Below, in pieces: positions 45,917 through 60,900 of a DNA stretch of 64,000 nt. Within the stretch, counting starts at the first letter, position 1. Each line of letters opens with the position of its first letter. The stretch is from the NCBI GenBank assembly GCA_009193035.1, contig SWDT01000084.1:154293-218292 (forward strand), given 5' to 3'. Under the pieces are notes generated by a model. The model saw only the letters and a program-made list of their open reading frames with translations, had not been told where the DNA came from and ran no database searches. The position numbers and the translations under genes are program-made. The stretch is from Halicephalobus mephisto. Taxonomy: Eukaryota; Nematoda; Chromadorea; Rhabditida; Panagrolaimidae.

Positions 45917-48900
45917 TTATTTTGATCCTGTCCTATGGGGCGGGATCGGGGGTGGTTCCTGAACCCTTGGGGAATCATCATCCCCAAATTCCACTCTAGG
46001 TGCTCTCGGAGACAGGAGATTAGAAGGTTCTGCAGCAGATATTGTAGCTGTTGCTGATGCCTTAGAAGAAGCCACCGAACTCGACGAGCCTGGTAAAAGC
46101 CTCTGTTTGATCACAAATCGTCGTTTCTTCGGCCTAAAATAAGTAACAATTAACAAAAATTAAAAAACCACAAAAACAAAAACTTCCAAAACATTGCCAA
46201 ATTCCCCAGGACCTACACAACCCCAACCTAGGTCTTGTCAGGCTGATCCAGACCCCTCCAGACCACTCAATTCTGCTTTTGGATTTCTGCACCCCTATTT
46301 GGACCTTACAAAATGAAACCAAAACCTTCAAAAATCAGTCTAAAAAGATAAAAACCAAACCTAACGATATACTTTAAAATTCCCACCTTATTTCACATCT
46401 AGTTATATAAAATCATACTTTTCCTCATCCCCATTCATTTCGCCAATAAAACAAAAAACTTACACAGAATCAGTATCACTTCCAGAATCACTTGTAACTT
46501 TCCTTGTTGGAGAAACACTAATTCTAAATCTAGCTGGAGATTTTTCAAAACTTTTTTCTTCTTCTTCCTTATGATCAGATTTAACCATTTTTGGAGGGGA
46601 TTTAGATCTAGGAGTAGGGGGTTTAACAGGCAACAATCCTCCTCTTTGAGCTTTGATCTCATCAATAGAAGGCCAAGGCTTAAATTCATCCGAGAAAGAA
46701 GCAGCTTCAAATTGTTTCGGAGGCCTAAAAATTAAACATTAATAAAACTACTACAACAATGTATAAAGTTATAAAAATCACTAAAAATACTATTTTAACA
46801 AAAATTTCCAAAATTTTCGAAATAATTCCAGAATTTTAGAATTAAATTTCTGAAAATTTAAAGTTTAAAATTCCAAAAATGTCTGAGATTCTGACTCAAA
46901 AAAATTAAACAAGACAATAATACTGTCAAATTTGAATATTTAACAAAAAATTGTAATTTTTCTATTACTACAAAAACCAAAATTACTTCAATAAAAACTT
47001 TCAAAACTTTCTAACATTCCAAATTCCATACTAAATTTTAATATTCCAATTATTAAACTTACTCTTTCTTTTTTGGAAACGGCAAATCAGTTGGTTTCGA
47101 AATCGGAGTTTGTCTCAAAGGAAGAGGAGCAGGAACAGGCTGAATCCTTCTCGGTTCTTTCGAGTACATAGCCAAAGGGGATCCAGGAACTCCAGGTTCC
47201 ACTTTCGTCGATTTAGATGGTGATGGACTTCTATTTTTCGATCCAGAAGCAGAATAAGATTTCTGAGGCAATGGTTGACTAAAAAACCAAAAATTATTTA
47301 AAAAAACTAAAACAAAAAAAAGCACAACCACTCAACAAAAAAAAACTCAAAAAAAAACGAACATAAACTGAGTATTGGAAATTTTGTTCAGAGATCCAAC
47401 AGACCAAAAAGCTTTACTGAAGCTACCAGTTCTCATTTCCTTCTGATATGGATGAATAATTCCAGAAGTCGATGATAATCCAACACTTCCTGCTGTCATT
47501 GCAGCTGATTGAGCTGCTGCTGCTGTAAACCATTCATCTGGTGAAGGATTATCATATAACGAAATATATGAATCTCTTTTTGACGATCTTCTCGATACAG
47601 TTCCTGATCCTGTTCCAAATATTACAGTCAAAGGTGAAATTTCTTTCGGAAAAGCAGCTAATGACACAGCAGAAGCTCCACGTTCAAAAATCTCAGGTTC
47701 CATTAGTGGTTTCATAAAGGTTCTAAAATTAGGATAAAAACATAGGGGTTATTAGATTATTATTTAGCAAACAAATTATTTTCACAATCAAATTCATACC
47801 GTATTTCTTCAGGAGTTGCAATTTCAATCGCAGCAGATTGCACATCATAACTATGGTCTGATCTTGTTCCGTCATTATACCAATCATCAACTCTTTCCGT
47901 AGGTCCACTTCTACTTACAGACATAGATTTCGAAAGAGTTGAATTATCTTTCATTCTTCCTGCTTCAGAAGTGCTTGGATTGTCACTTGTTTCAACTTCA
48001 TCAAGAGATCCTAAAGAAGGTCTAAATTGAGATTTCACAGCATGATGACCAGGAGAAGCTAGAGAAGTTTCTTCAAGACCTCTAGCTGATATTTTCGTTT
48101 TCGGAGCATTTTGAGGACTTCCAACAGAGGGACTATTGATGGCACTCGAATCCGGTTCATCCGTAACACAAAGAGAAGAATTCTGATCAGTCTAAAATCA
48201 ATGTTTTTAATTAATAAATCAAAAACAAAATTACCCCATTATATTGTCTCCAATGTTCTCGTCTTTTCTGTTCAACTGTCGGCAGATATTGGCCCAGTTT
48301 AGTCGGATGTTTCTTGTCCTTTCTCTCAGCCCCAATGAAGGTTTTTCCTTTTCTCCCTCCGGCCATTTCAAAAATTTTCTTTTTCTCTTCTGTTCTTTCC
48401 TAAAACAGTTTTACATTATAAAAAATACAAATAAATATCCCACAAAATTCTACAAGTTTCCAAAACTTTCTAGAATTTTCTACACAATTCCAATTTTAAA
48501 AAATCTTACATGTGTCAATTGTTGTTGAAGTTCAGTATTTGCTCTTCTGAGTCCTCGAACCAGACAAATCAGAAAATAAATGATCAATCCTAAGAAAAGT
48601 AAAAGAGGAATAATCACTCCCGGATTCATCAGCAATTTAAGAACATTCAGAATTCTTTTGTCGACTCTTTGTTCAACCACCTTCAAGAAAGCTGAATAAA
48701 AGTATCTTTCTCCCGCAAAAGGACCACAAACTTTCGACGGTCTTGTTGATCCAATCGCAATTCCAACAGGAACAGTACAAAAAACAAGCCATAGAAGCAG
48801 AATCCACAAGTAGAAGTTGGAAGATCTGAGAAGGAAAAATATTAATCGTCCAGTTAACAACATTTCGAACAACTGCTCAATATCAAAATTGCTTGCTTGA

Positions 48901-51900
48901 TTGCGTAAGCGAGTGTAATACTCTTTGACCGATCAAATAGTGGACAACTGACCAGTTAATTCTCTTTTTTCTCATGCCGATCGAAAACGAAATCGAATCC
49001 CGTGATATCTTTACATGAATTTAAAGATTATTTGACAGTTGTTTCGAAAAATTCAAAAATATGAACAAAACATTAAAAAATGAATAAAATTATTTCTGGT
49101 TAAATTTCGAGACAAAATATTCTTTTTCCAACAAAATGGACTACATTCCTCATCCATAAAGAGAAAAATTTAAATTTGAGAAAAATAACACCAAAAAATC
49201 CAAATTTTTAGTATGAAGTTATTTCGACAAAAAAGATTTTCATTTTTCTCACAAAATTACGCTATATTCCTTATTTACGGTAAAATCTCAGCAGGAAGAT
49301 CAGCCCCAAAAAGTATAATTTAAATTTCTATTTCAAATCCACTTTAACAAAAAAGTACTTTTTTCAAAGTAAACCATATTCCTTATTTTTCACATATATA
49401 AAAAAACTAACCTGCTTGCTCGGAAAATTTCTCTCGCAGGAACATTACAAGTCATAACAGCCCAGGATCTGATGTAGACAATAATTACCAACTTTATATT
49501 GTTAATTGCCGGCAGCATAGGAGCAAAGAAGAATCCAAGCCAAATAAGTCCCTGATTATTGATTATATGAAGAACGTTTTCAGCCACTTTGAATTCTCCA
49601 TATTCCGGAAATGTTGTTTCAATATCCCAACACCACCAAGAACCACAATACTTGACCCAGAGTCCTCGAATAAAATCAATCAACAAAATCGATCCTATCG
49701 TAATATAAAGATCCACTGTTACTAATTTGACAATTTCTTGACCGACCATTGTTTCCCAACAAATATTTTGATTGAAATATTCTTGAGTCGTAATTTTGGC
49801 TTTCTCTCCTGCAGATATTTGAGTTTCATTAATGTTCGAGCTATTGGCTTTAGCGATTTCCTCGGGCAGTCTGACTATGTCCCCAACTTCTAATCCTCCA
49901 GGTTTTCTTCTCACATATTTCTCGTCCTCGTCTTCATCTTCCACACTCCAATCTGGTCCGAATTGCTGTCCCCGAAAAGTTCCTCCTCGGGGTTTCGATC
50001 TCGGTGGTGGAGGACTGAAAACAGGCAAAGGCGGAGGTCCAAGTCTTTTTGTTTCGTATCTTCTTTGAAGCGGATTCATCGTCGCATTTCTGACAATAGC
50101 TGTAGCGTGATTAACTCCAAAAGGTCCAAATTGGGATTGAACAGTCACCGGCTGTCCTGTGTGAGAAATAATATTCGGTCTCTGAGTAGCAGAATAAACT
50201 CCAGGAACTTTCTTCGTTGTTCGATTCAAAAACTGCATCACTTGAGTCCTGTTGATGAAATTCCGACTTGCAAATGGCGGAGGTCGATCAATATTCTGGA
50301 ATTTTCCGAGTTTTTATAAAAATTGAGATTTTTACGCAGTTTCTTACAAAAACGTTTTTATATAAAGCTTTTTATAAAAATCAAAACATTTCCGAAAGTG
50401 AAAATTCTTAGGTAGAATTTCTAAAATTTAAATTCTTGTAGAAAATTAGTTTCTATGTAGAATTTCGTTAAACTTTAATTTCCTCAATATTTCTATAAAA
50501 TTTTAGTTTTTAAATAGGGTTTTCCTTAAATTTAGGTCTTGTGTAGAAATTTAAAAAACTCACGGGATTTCGTCCTCCTAGTTGTCTCCGGACCCTGAGG
50601 AACTCCTCGCTATCCTCATGGGTGGCACTCATTTTGAGATCGTAGACGTGGCTGATGTATTTCTCATACAGAACGTACATGAAGGTACAGTAATTCAGAA
50701 TATAAAGCACCAGAACCCTCGCTAGATGAAGTCGGAGAGCTAACCTCGGGTGCCAGGACTCCATTCTCCCTATCAAGTCGAAAACCATAGGAAATACGTG
50801 GGTGATTGTAGCCATGACGGAAGGGACTTGGTTTTTCGAAAATAAATTACCTCCTGTTTCTACCGTAGCTGTGGAATAGAAGGCGAAGGAAATACAGTAA
50901 ATCGAGACGCCGATCATGAAGAAAATCAATACATTCGCCAAAATCCGCAGGAATATCGTCAACCATCCGAGTTTCGCTTTTTTCTTGACGTGGCTCTCGG
51001 CCGCGGCTTCTCGCAGCTTGATCACGGCCGCCATCACGTTGTTCGAAGCCGTTTCTGAATTGCCGATACTGTAGTCCCATCCGGTGAAAACCTTCCAATT
51101 AAATATGTACTGTTCCGCTTTACTTCCTCCCATCTTGCTCATTTTCGCATTTGAAGCCATTCTGGAAAAAATTCATATATCAAAAAAGTTAAATTTTAAT
51201 AAAAACTTACTTTTTCAAGATGGCGAAGAACGAATACCCAAAGATGACGAGAAGGATGATGAAATAGGCGAGTGGTATGGAATATTTGACACTGGAACTA
51301 ACGTATTCATCGTTGCTGTAGTATCCGTAAAATAAGGGCGAGTAACGGAGGTACCCGTCAAAATGCCAGATTCTTTGCCACTCATCTGCGTGTCGAAGCT
51401 CTTCCTTGGGGATCTGCTTCCGAGAGGCTGTCCTATTTCGACGACCCGCATCCGCAGTGGCATCTGCCAGCAGCTGCAATGGAGAATAATTGCAAAAATT
51501 AAAAATACACGTTGTTTCAACGCGAATTTTTAGGATCTTGGAGGAAATTTTAGGATTACCAAAGGGATGAAAAACGCGAATGAAAACAGAGCGAGTTTAA
51601 TTCTCTGGTAAATCGCCAGTTTTACCGTTTTGCAGTTGTAAATTTAGTTAAAAAATAAGAAAAAAGGGCAAATTGATTTTGATCGTGATTTGCCAAATTT
51701 ATCTTTTCCTACTATCAAAACTTGTAAAAGAAGTAGCAAAAGAGAGCGAGTCAATTTCTCTGGTAAATTCAAGGTGCACCATTTTTTCCATTTCTCAACT
51801 TTTTAAAAAGAAGTAACGAAAGAGAGCGAGTCAATTTCCCTGGCAAACTACCGGATTTGCCGTTTTTTCTGATTTTGCTTGCTTTCTGCGCGGGAATTCA

Positions 51901-54900
51901 AAAATTGCAAAAAACTGATTTTTTCGATAAATTTTTAAATAAAATAAAACTAAAAAACCAACCTCAGGAATGGTGATAAAACAAAGAACAATAACAGTGA
52001 TAACAACATTCATATAAAGAACCCATCGAAGGAATGTAAAGTACGAAGAGACCACAGAGCCGAAATGACTTTCAATTTTCTTGATTCTAGATTCCCAAGG
52101 TATTAAATAAGTATTAATGTTGCTAAACCATCTCCTAAACATCCTAAATCGCTTCCGGAGCTCTTCTTTGTAAAGATGCGTCTTGGAAACCTTGGATTCG
52201 TGCTGTTCTAAGTACTTCTGAGCGAGTCTGAGAGTCCTCCTCTTCCGGTTCATACTCCAGGCCTGACATCGAAGTTTGTTGATCACTTCTTTCTTCTGTC
52301 TGATCTTATCCAACAACAGCTGTCTCGTCATCGGCTTTCCCGAATCCTCATCTTCCTCGTCTTCCTTCGCCGCTGTTCCACCCGCTCCAAACATGTCTGC
52401 TTCGCTAAAATTTGCATATTACCACCAATTACAGAAAATGAATATATGAAACTTAGTAATTTTAAAAAATTGCTATATAAAGTTATTAATTTTTAAAAGT
52501 TCATATATGAAAGTTGTTAATTTTGAAAATTTAATACTAAAAGTCATTAGTTTTTAAAATTTCATATATGAAAGTTGTTAATTTCTAGGTTTTGATATAT
52601 GAAACTTAACAATTTTAAGAATTTAATATATGGAAGTTGTTAATTTTTAAGTTTTGATATATGGAAATTAACAATTTTAAGAGTTTGATATATGAAAGTT
52701 GTTAATTTTTAAGTTTTGATATATGAATTTCCAATAAAAATCCATTGCAGTGCTTACGAAGAACGTTTTATATATTTTTCAACATATTTCTCGTTTGGAG
52801 AAGGAGGGAGGTCGTCAGAAATGACGCTGGAAGCTCCTCCGAGTTCGAGATCCTTAGAGGACACCGGAGGGGCGTGGTAGGTGGAGGCTTTCCGTCGGGT
52901 GGCCAGGGTGTTCTTCCTGAGCACGGTGAAGAGATCCGAAAAGACAGAAGACCGACGACTAAGGCCCGAGGACTCCGGGGACTCGGCCCCCGTGCTCGAG
53001 ACCTTGTGGTATCCCACGTGGGGGTAGGGGTCCCCCGTCGGCATCTTTAACTTTCAATTTTAAAATTTAATTCAATTTAAAAATTCAATTTTTAAAATTT
53101 TCTAATTTTTAAAACTTCTAAAAAAACACGGATTTCGATAAATAGCATCTTGAAAAAAATAAATATCTTTAAAATTTTAAAATAAGTTTTTTTAGAAAAT
53201 TTTCTCGACGCGAATTTCTTAGAATTTTTAATTTTAATTTAGAATTTGTCATGGATTCTGGAAATTTCTAAGATTTTTGAAAATTTTCAGAGAATTTTGG
53301 GAATTTTTAGGAAGTTTTAGAAATTTTCAGAAGTTTCCGTAAAATTCGGAAGAGTTCTAAAAACTTCCTTGAGATTTTCAAAGGTTCCAAATTCTGCCAT
53401 AAAATTATAGAAAATTTTAGAAAATTTCAAAAATGCCCGAAGTTTTTAAAATTTTTCATCAAATTTTAAAGTTTCAGAATCTCGAAGAAAATTCTCGAGA
53501 ATTTCAGATTCTGCCATAAAATTCTAGAAAATTTAAAAAATTTTCAAAGTTTTTAAAATTTTTTGTCAGATTTTAGAGTTTCAGAATCTCGAAGAAAATT
53601 TTCCAGAATTTCAGATTCTGCCATAAAATTTTAGAAAATTTTAGAAAATTATAGAAAATTTAAAAAATTTCCGAAGTTTTTAAAATTTTTTGTCAGATTT
53701 TAGAGTTTCAGAATCTCGAAGAAAATTCTGAAAACTCGAAAATTACGATAGAATTTCACTATTCATTACAAGATTCTTCAAATTTTTCATTTTTTACTAA
53801 ATTCTAGAAGATTTCAGAATTCTCCATTGAGTCCTGAAAAATTCCGAAATCTTTTATAAAATTTTCTAAAGCTTCTAGAATCTACCGTAATATTTTTAAA
53901 AAAACTAAAATTTTTCATAAAATATTTTTAAAAATTTCAGAATCTACCGTAATCCTTTTAGAAGACTTCTGAATCTTCTACTACATCCTAGAAAGTTCCA
54001 GAATCTTCCATAAAATATTTCAAAAATTTCCGAATCTACCGTAATATTTTCTAACTTCAGAATTTTCAAAATAATTTCTAAAAAGTTCTACTTTTTCAAA
54101 ATCGCGATGTTTATCAAAAAAATTTATAAATCAATGGACTCTAAGTTCTCCCACGCCAAGATGAACTCGAAAATGAAAAATAATTGATCCGCCTCCGGTC
54201 AAAATAAATCCAAAAATATCAAAAAAAAATAAAAATATAAAAAAACTTCAAAAATTTGAAAAACTAAAAAAATTTAAATGTAAAAAATTTAAAAAACTTT
54301 AAAAAATTTAAATAAAAAGAATTTTAAAAAATTTAAAAAACTTTAAAAAATTTAAATGTAACAAATTAAAAAAAAACTAAAAAACCAAAAAAACTTTAAA
54401 AAATTTAAATATAAAAAAATTTAAAAAATAAAAATATAAAAATATAAAGAAAATTTTAAAAAATTTAAATATAAAAAAACTTTAAAAAATTTAAATATAA
54501 AATTATAAAGAAAATTTTAAAAAATTTAAAAAACTTTAAATATAAAAAAACCAAAAATTTAAAAAACTTTAAAAAAATAAACAAATTTAAAAATTTAAAA
54601 AACTAAAAATATAAAAATATAAAAATTAATGAAAGCGGATATTGAGGATTTTTTGACAAATCTAAGCTCGATCAAATGAGCGTCTGCTTTTTGAGCTGAA
54701 TAATTGCCAGAGGCGAGTCGACTTGTCAAATGAAAGAAAATTCGGATTTCCAAATTTTTTGATCGAGAAAAGTGGCGTCCACCAAAAATCCCAAAGTTGC
54801 TTTTCTTCGATCGGACATTTGGCAGATATTTTAAAAAAGTGATTTTCAACCGGCTGTTAGAGAAAAGACATTTTGTCATTTTTGATTTTGATGCCAAGAC

Positions 54901-57900
54901 ACTTCAAAAGCATTTTTAACTTTTTCCGATGACAAAATTATTCGAGACAGAGACTGATGACGTGGATTATTTGGAATGTTTTTTTCCAAAGACTTCATTG
55001 ACCTTCTGGACGGGTTCAAGATGGATTGAAGGACAGCAATCAACTTCGGATTACTTTCAAAAACGTTCCTCAACGGAAAATTTTCCGTTCGAGAGTCGCA
55101 GAATCAATTTTGATTTTTTTCAGTTTTTCAAACACAAAAATCTCACTCAAAATTTTATTTTTTTTTATTAATTTTCATATCATTGGAATCTTTAAAAAAT
55201 AATCTACAATTTTACATATGTTTTGATATAAAAAAGATAAAATATAACAAAATTTATCGAAACAAAAAGTTAATTTTTCAAACACAAAAATCTCACTTAA
55301 AATTTTATTTTTTTTTATTAATTTTCATATTGTTAGAATATTTAAAAAATAATCTACAATTTTACATATATTTTGATATAAAAATGATAAAATTTAACAA
55401 AATTTATTGAAACAAAAAATTAATTTTTCAAACACAAAAATCTTACTCAAAATTTTATTTTTTTAATTAATTTTCATATCGTTAGAATATTTAAAAAATA
55501 ATCTACAATTTTATATATGTTTTGATATAAAAAAGATAAAATTTAACAAAATTTATCGAAACAAAAAATTAATTTTTCAAACACAAAAATCTCACTTAAA
55601 ATTTTATTTTTTTTATTAATTTTCATATCATTGGAATCTTTAAAAAATAAACTACAATTTTACATATGTTTTGATATAAAAAAGATAAAATTTAACGAGA
55701 TTTTTATTAAAGTTTAAATTTAAAAAATAAAAAACATTAAGGAACTCTCGAACGGAAAATCGTCCCCTTGCGCCACTTGTCAAAATAATCCTAGGTTAGC
55801 ATTCTTCATTTAACTCGAGATTGATGAGAACTACTAGTTCCTTTTTCCAATGTCCGGAGAAAAAATATGAGATAAAGCAGAATTGAGTAATCGAGGAAAG
55901 GAGATTAATCGCACATTGACCGGTCGGCAATATGTAATCAAAAATTATTTTAAATTAATTTTAAATAAAATTAAAAAACTTCAAATATGATTGTTATCTG
56001 TTTTCATCCCGGATTAAGGATTGCGAACTTACTCTGTTAAGTCAGAATCCGAAATTCGGATGTCATTGTAAGTGAGGATTTTTCTGGATTCGCGTTTCTT
56101 CGGCATCTTGAAAAAAAAAAATAAAAATAAAAAAAATAAAAAAAATAAAAAATAATTTTACTCGAAATCCTTGTTTAAAATCAGGTATATATCAGGTCCA
56201 AAATCCCTCAAGACTAGATTTAGGATCTGTAATCCAATTTTTTTTTAATTTTCTGAAACGAAATAATTTAGGAACTTGAAAAAATTTGAATTTTCAGTTT
56301 TTAATTATTTTTACACAAAAAAACAAATTTATACTTTTATTAAGTGAGAAAAATAAAAGTAATTGTAAAAAAATTATTAAAATTAGTTTAGTTAAAATGG
56401 AAAAAAAAATTTGAAAACTGTTGATCGGACGTTCGTTTATCAATTATGCAAATTTATCTCAATTTTTATAAATTTCTGATTATTTTTTCAAAAAGCCAAT
56501 TAGATAACTGTAATTATTGAGAAGTATGTTTATAATTTAAAAAAGAATTATTAAAATTAATTTAATCAAAATGGAAAAAAAATTTGAAAATAGTTGATCG
56601 GACGTTCGTTAATGAATTATGCAAATTTATTTCAGTTTTTATAAATTTCTGATTATTTTTTCAAAAAACCAGTTAGATAATTGTAATTACTAAGAAGTAT
56701 GTTTATAATTTAAAAAAGAATTATTAAAATTAATTTAATTAAAATGGAAAAAAATTTGAAAATAGTTGATCGGACGTTCGTTAATGAATTATGCAAATTT
56801 ATTTCAGTTTTTTCGACTCGCGATCTATGAAGTTTTTTACTTTTATTTAATTTCTTATTCTAGAAAACTATCTGCCAAAAATTAAACATGGATTTTAAAT
56901 AAGTATTTAATAAATTACAAAATGAATTATATAATGTTGTTTAAAAATTGCACAAACTTATCTCGACGGCTGTTTGGAAATTTTCATTTCACTTTTTTAG
57001 TTTTAGAAAAATGTTTAATAAAAATAAATAATGGATTCTCAATATATATCCAATAAGTAATAAAATTAACTACAACATGTTTCAGAAAAGCATTTTAATT
57101 AAATTCAAAAATTATGTATAAAATTTTTTTTCGTTTCAGAAACATTCATCAAAAATAAAACAACGGATTCTGAATTTATATGGAATAAGTTACAAAATGA
57201 AATACAGCTTGTTTCAGAAAATAATATTAAATTAATTTTTTAAATTTTTAAATTTTCGAATTTTCTAAATTTTATTTATTTTTTTCTTTTTATAAAAATA
57301 TGAATTAAAAATAAAAAATGGATTCTGAATTTATATGGAATAAGTTACAAAATGAAATACAGCTTGTTTCAGAAAATAATATTAAATTAATTTTTTTTAA
57401 TTTTTTAATTTTCGAATTTTCTAAATTTTATTTATTTTTTTCTTTTTATAAAAATATGAATTAAAAATAAAAAATGAATTCTGAATCTATATGGAATAAG
57501 TTACAAAATGAAATACAGCTTGTTTCAGAAAATAATATTAAATTAATTTTTTAAATTTTTAAATTTTTGAATTTTCTAAATTTTATTTATTTTTTTCTTT
57601 TTATAGAAATATGAATTAAAAATAAAACAACGAATTCTGAATCTATATGGAATAAGTTACAAAATGAAATACAGCTTATTTCAGAAAATAATATTAACTA
57701 AATTTTCGAATTTTTTAAATTTTATTTATTTTTTTTATAAAAACTTAAATTAAAAATAAAACACGGATTCTGAATCTACATCGAACAAACTGCAAAATCG
57801 ATTATACCTTATTTTAAAAGGACATTTCGAGTAAAGTATTTTGTAAAAAAGACTAATAAATCATCACATATCTTCTGCAACATCTGTCTCGATGTGAAAT

Positions 57901-60900
57901 CCGATATTATCCCCATTTTTTGATCGGAATGCACTTCCCTCGAAAACCTTTGATTTAATTTTTTCATTTTTGTTTACTTCCAGAAATAGTAGTCTTTGTC
58001 TTTTCCGCTTAATTAACGAAATCAGAACGAGACTCGGTCCTGAGTTGACCACCCGTGTCTTAATTGAACCTCGCCGGAAACCGTTTTCATTAAAAACCCA
58101 CTAAATAAGTTCGAGGTCGAAGACCAAGATAAGGATCTTCGTGTTAAGACCGTCAGTTGAAATTTATCTTCAAAAATAAAAAGTGAAAAAATTGATCTTG
58201 AAGCGAATCATTTTAAAAAATCAAAGACAGTTCATAATCGAAAATAAAATAAAAATTTTCGTGTCAGGACTACTATTTGAAAATTATCTCCAAAAAAAGT
58301 TAAAGAATTACAAAATTGGTCCTGAAACGAAAAATTTAAAAAAATCAAAAACAACTACTTTTTAGAAAGTGAAAAATTTTCGTGTCAGGATTACGATTTC
58401 GAAATTAACTCTAAAAAATAAAAAATAAAAAATTAGTCCTCAAACGAATGATTTAAAAAAATTAAAGACAGTTACTACTTAAAAAGTGAAAAATTTTCGT
58501 GTCAGGACCATTATTTAGAATTTAGTTTCATAAATAAAGAATAGAAATTTAAAGAATTAGAAAATTGGTCCTGAAAAGAAAAAATCAAAAACAACTACTT
58601 TTTAGAAAATGAAAACTTTCGTGTCAGGATTACGATTTCGAAATTAACTCTAAAAAATAAAAAATTTGTCCTGAAACGAAAAAATTAAAAAAAAAAATCA
58701 AAGACAACTACTTTTTAGAAAATAAAAATTTTCGTGCCAGGACCATTATTTCGAAATTAACTCTAAAAAATGAAAAATTGGTCCTGAAAAGAATGATTTA
58801 AAAAAATCAAGTTTCTTTCGTGTTGAGACCGAAATTTATTATTTTTAAAATTAATCTTTATTTTTAAATAAATTTAAAATTGTAGTTCTGAAACGAACAA
58901 TATTAAGTCTAATTTTTCAAATATGACCTTTGTTAATGAACTTTTAAACAATTTTCGTGCTGAGACCGAAATTCATTATTTTGCTTTAATTTTCTTAATA
59001 AATGTCCAATTGTGGTCCTGAGACGAATTTCAATTTTCGATAAATTGCATATTTTTTTTTTAAATTTTTAAAAAAATTTGATTTTTGTTTTTAAAAAAAA
59101 TCAAAAATTGTTTTTTAAAATTGACTTTATGAAAATATTTGATTACTGTATTCTCCGAACATCCCGCCATTCGATTTCGAAAATGTTTAAAAAACCGATT
59201 TTTTAGTAAAACCACGCTGCGTTCTGTAATGCCCTCAGGGGCTGGATAAACAATTGCCGGACAGGTTGGTCATCTCCTTTTGCTTCTTGTTCAAACAGAC
59301 GCAATCAGCTTAAAAGCTCTACTTTTTCCGTAACCGAAAAAAGACCAGTTTTTCCTCATTCATTTTTGTTCCTAATCGATAATTTGTGAAAAAGAAAACG
59401 ACCAAGCGTGCAATTGCCAACGGCACGATGTCCATTCACCTCAAAAATAAAAAGTTACCTTTTGACCAACATTCTTGTTGAGACAAAAAAGTGAAATTTT
59501 CCTTTCGAGATTTGGCAATACTATCAAGTCGAAAAAATAATTTTCCATTCGAGACCTAAAGGTGATGGAAAAAACGAAATTTTCTCTTCGAGACCTGAGG
59601 ACAGTAGGAATGGAAAAATTCTATTTTCCATTCGAGACCTCAGAATACTATGATATTAAAAAATGATTTTTTTAAATTTCAAAATACAACTGAATTAAAA
59701 AATCCGATTTTCCATTCGAGACCTGAAAGTACTACAAAATGTAAAAAATCAAATTTTTCGCTTCAAGATTTTTTAATATGACTCAATTAAAAAATCCAAT
59801 TTTCTTTTCGAGATCTGATAATACTACAATATGTAAAAAAATCAAATTTTTCGCTTCAAGATTTTTTAATATGACTCAATTAAAAAATCCAATTTTCTTT
59901 TCGAGACTTGATAATACTACAATATGTAAAAAATCAAATTTTCCTTTCGAGACAAAAAATGATATCAACTTGAACAATGAAATTTTCATCCATGGAAACT
60001 AAAGTACGGAATATTATCTATTTCCTCTCAAGACCCGGGTGCCATTCAAACTTCGGTTTTCAAAAAAGACTATTTCCGGATTCGAAAAGAGCATTCCACT
60101 TTGCAGCAAAACTTTTAAAAAATATTCCAAAATTATTTCAGACTGAATTAATCCTTTAAAAATGCATTTTTCGGACATTGGCCCCAGCGGCAGTTGGATC
60201 AAAGTCAAAATTGAACAAATTCGGAAATTAAATAAACAATTCATTTTTAAATTTTTACGAGACAAAAATCTTCGTTTTCGACCGACTTCCTGGATTACGG
60301 TTTATGGATAAAAAACAAAAATAGAAAAGTTTTAAATCTTCAGAATTTTTTAAACATTTCTGAAATCTTAAAAAATACGAAAAATTTAAATTTCATTATT
60401 TTTGGTCTCAACTGGAAAATTCTGAAAATTCGTATTGAGATGAATTTTTAGAATTCTGTTTTTAAAATTTTTATTTTTCATAATGATGTACTTTTAAGAT
60501 CTTCTGAAATCTTAAAAAATACGAAAAATTGAAATTTCATTATTTTTGGTCTCAACTGGAAAATTCTGAAAATTTCGTTTTTAAATAAATTCGAATTTTA
60601 TTTAAAATGTAAAAAAATTTAAATTATTTTTCTATGAAGATTTTTTTATTTAAGTTTTCCGAATTTTATTTTTAAAAAATTGTGATTTTTTAATTTTTAT
60701 TTGTTTTTAAAAATTTTTTATTTTTTATTTTTATTTAAATTTGAAAATTTTATTTTTAAAAAATTTTTTAATAATAGAAATTTTTTATTTTTATTTAAAT
60801 TTAAAAATGTTAACAACAGCGAAATTCGCGCTTGAGTGAGTTGGTCAGTCTTAAAGAATCCCGAAGAGAGCAACAAGTGCCTCAGGCTTTTTTCAAAAAT

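Noticed and set aside
45530..45987. Frames opposite the Ig-EGF exon 3 and TMC last exon
   Set aside because: They are shadows of the real coding frames or of the convergent gene.
54595..55171. Overlapping open frames in a less A/T-rich part of TMC intron 1
   Set aside because: No start or splice context, no domain, and both strands are open, as expected by chance in such DNA.
57864..58052. Fourth TMC first-exon candidate (62-codon minus frame)
   Set aside because: It ends at stop codons without a phase-2 donor.
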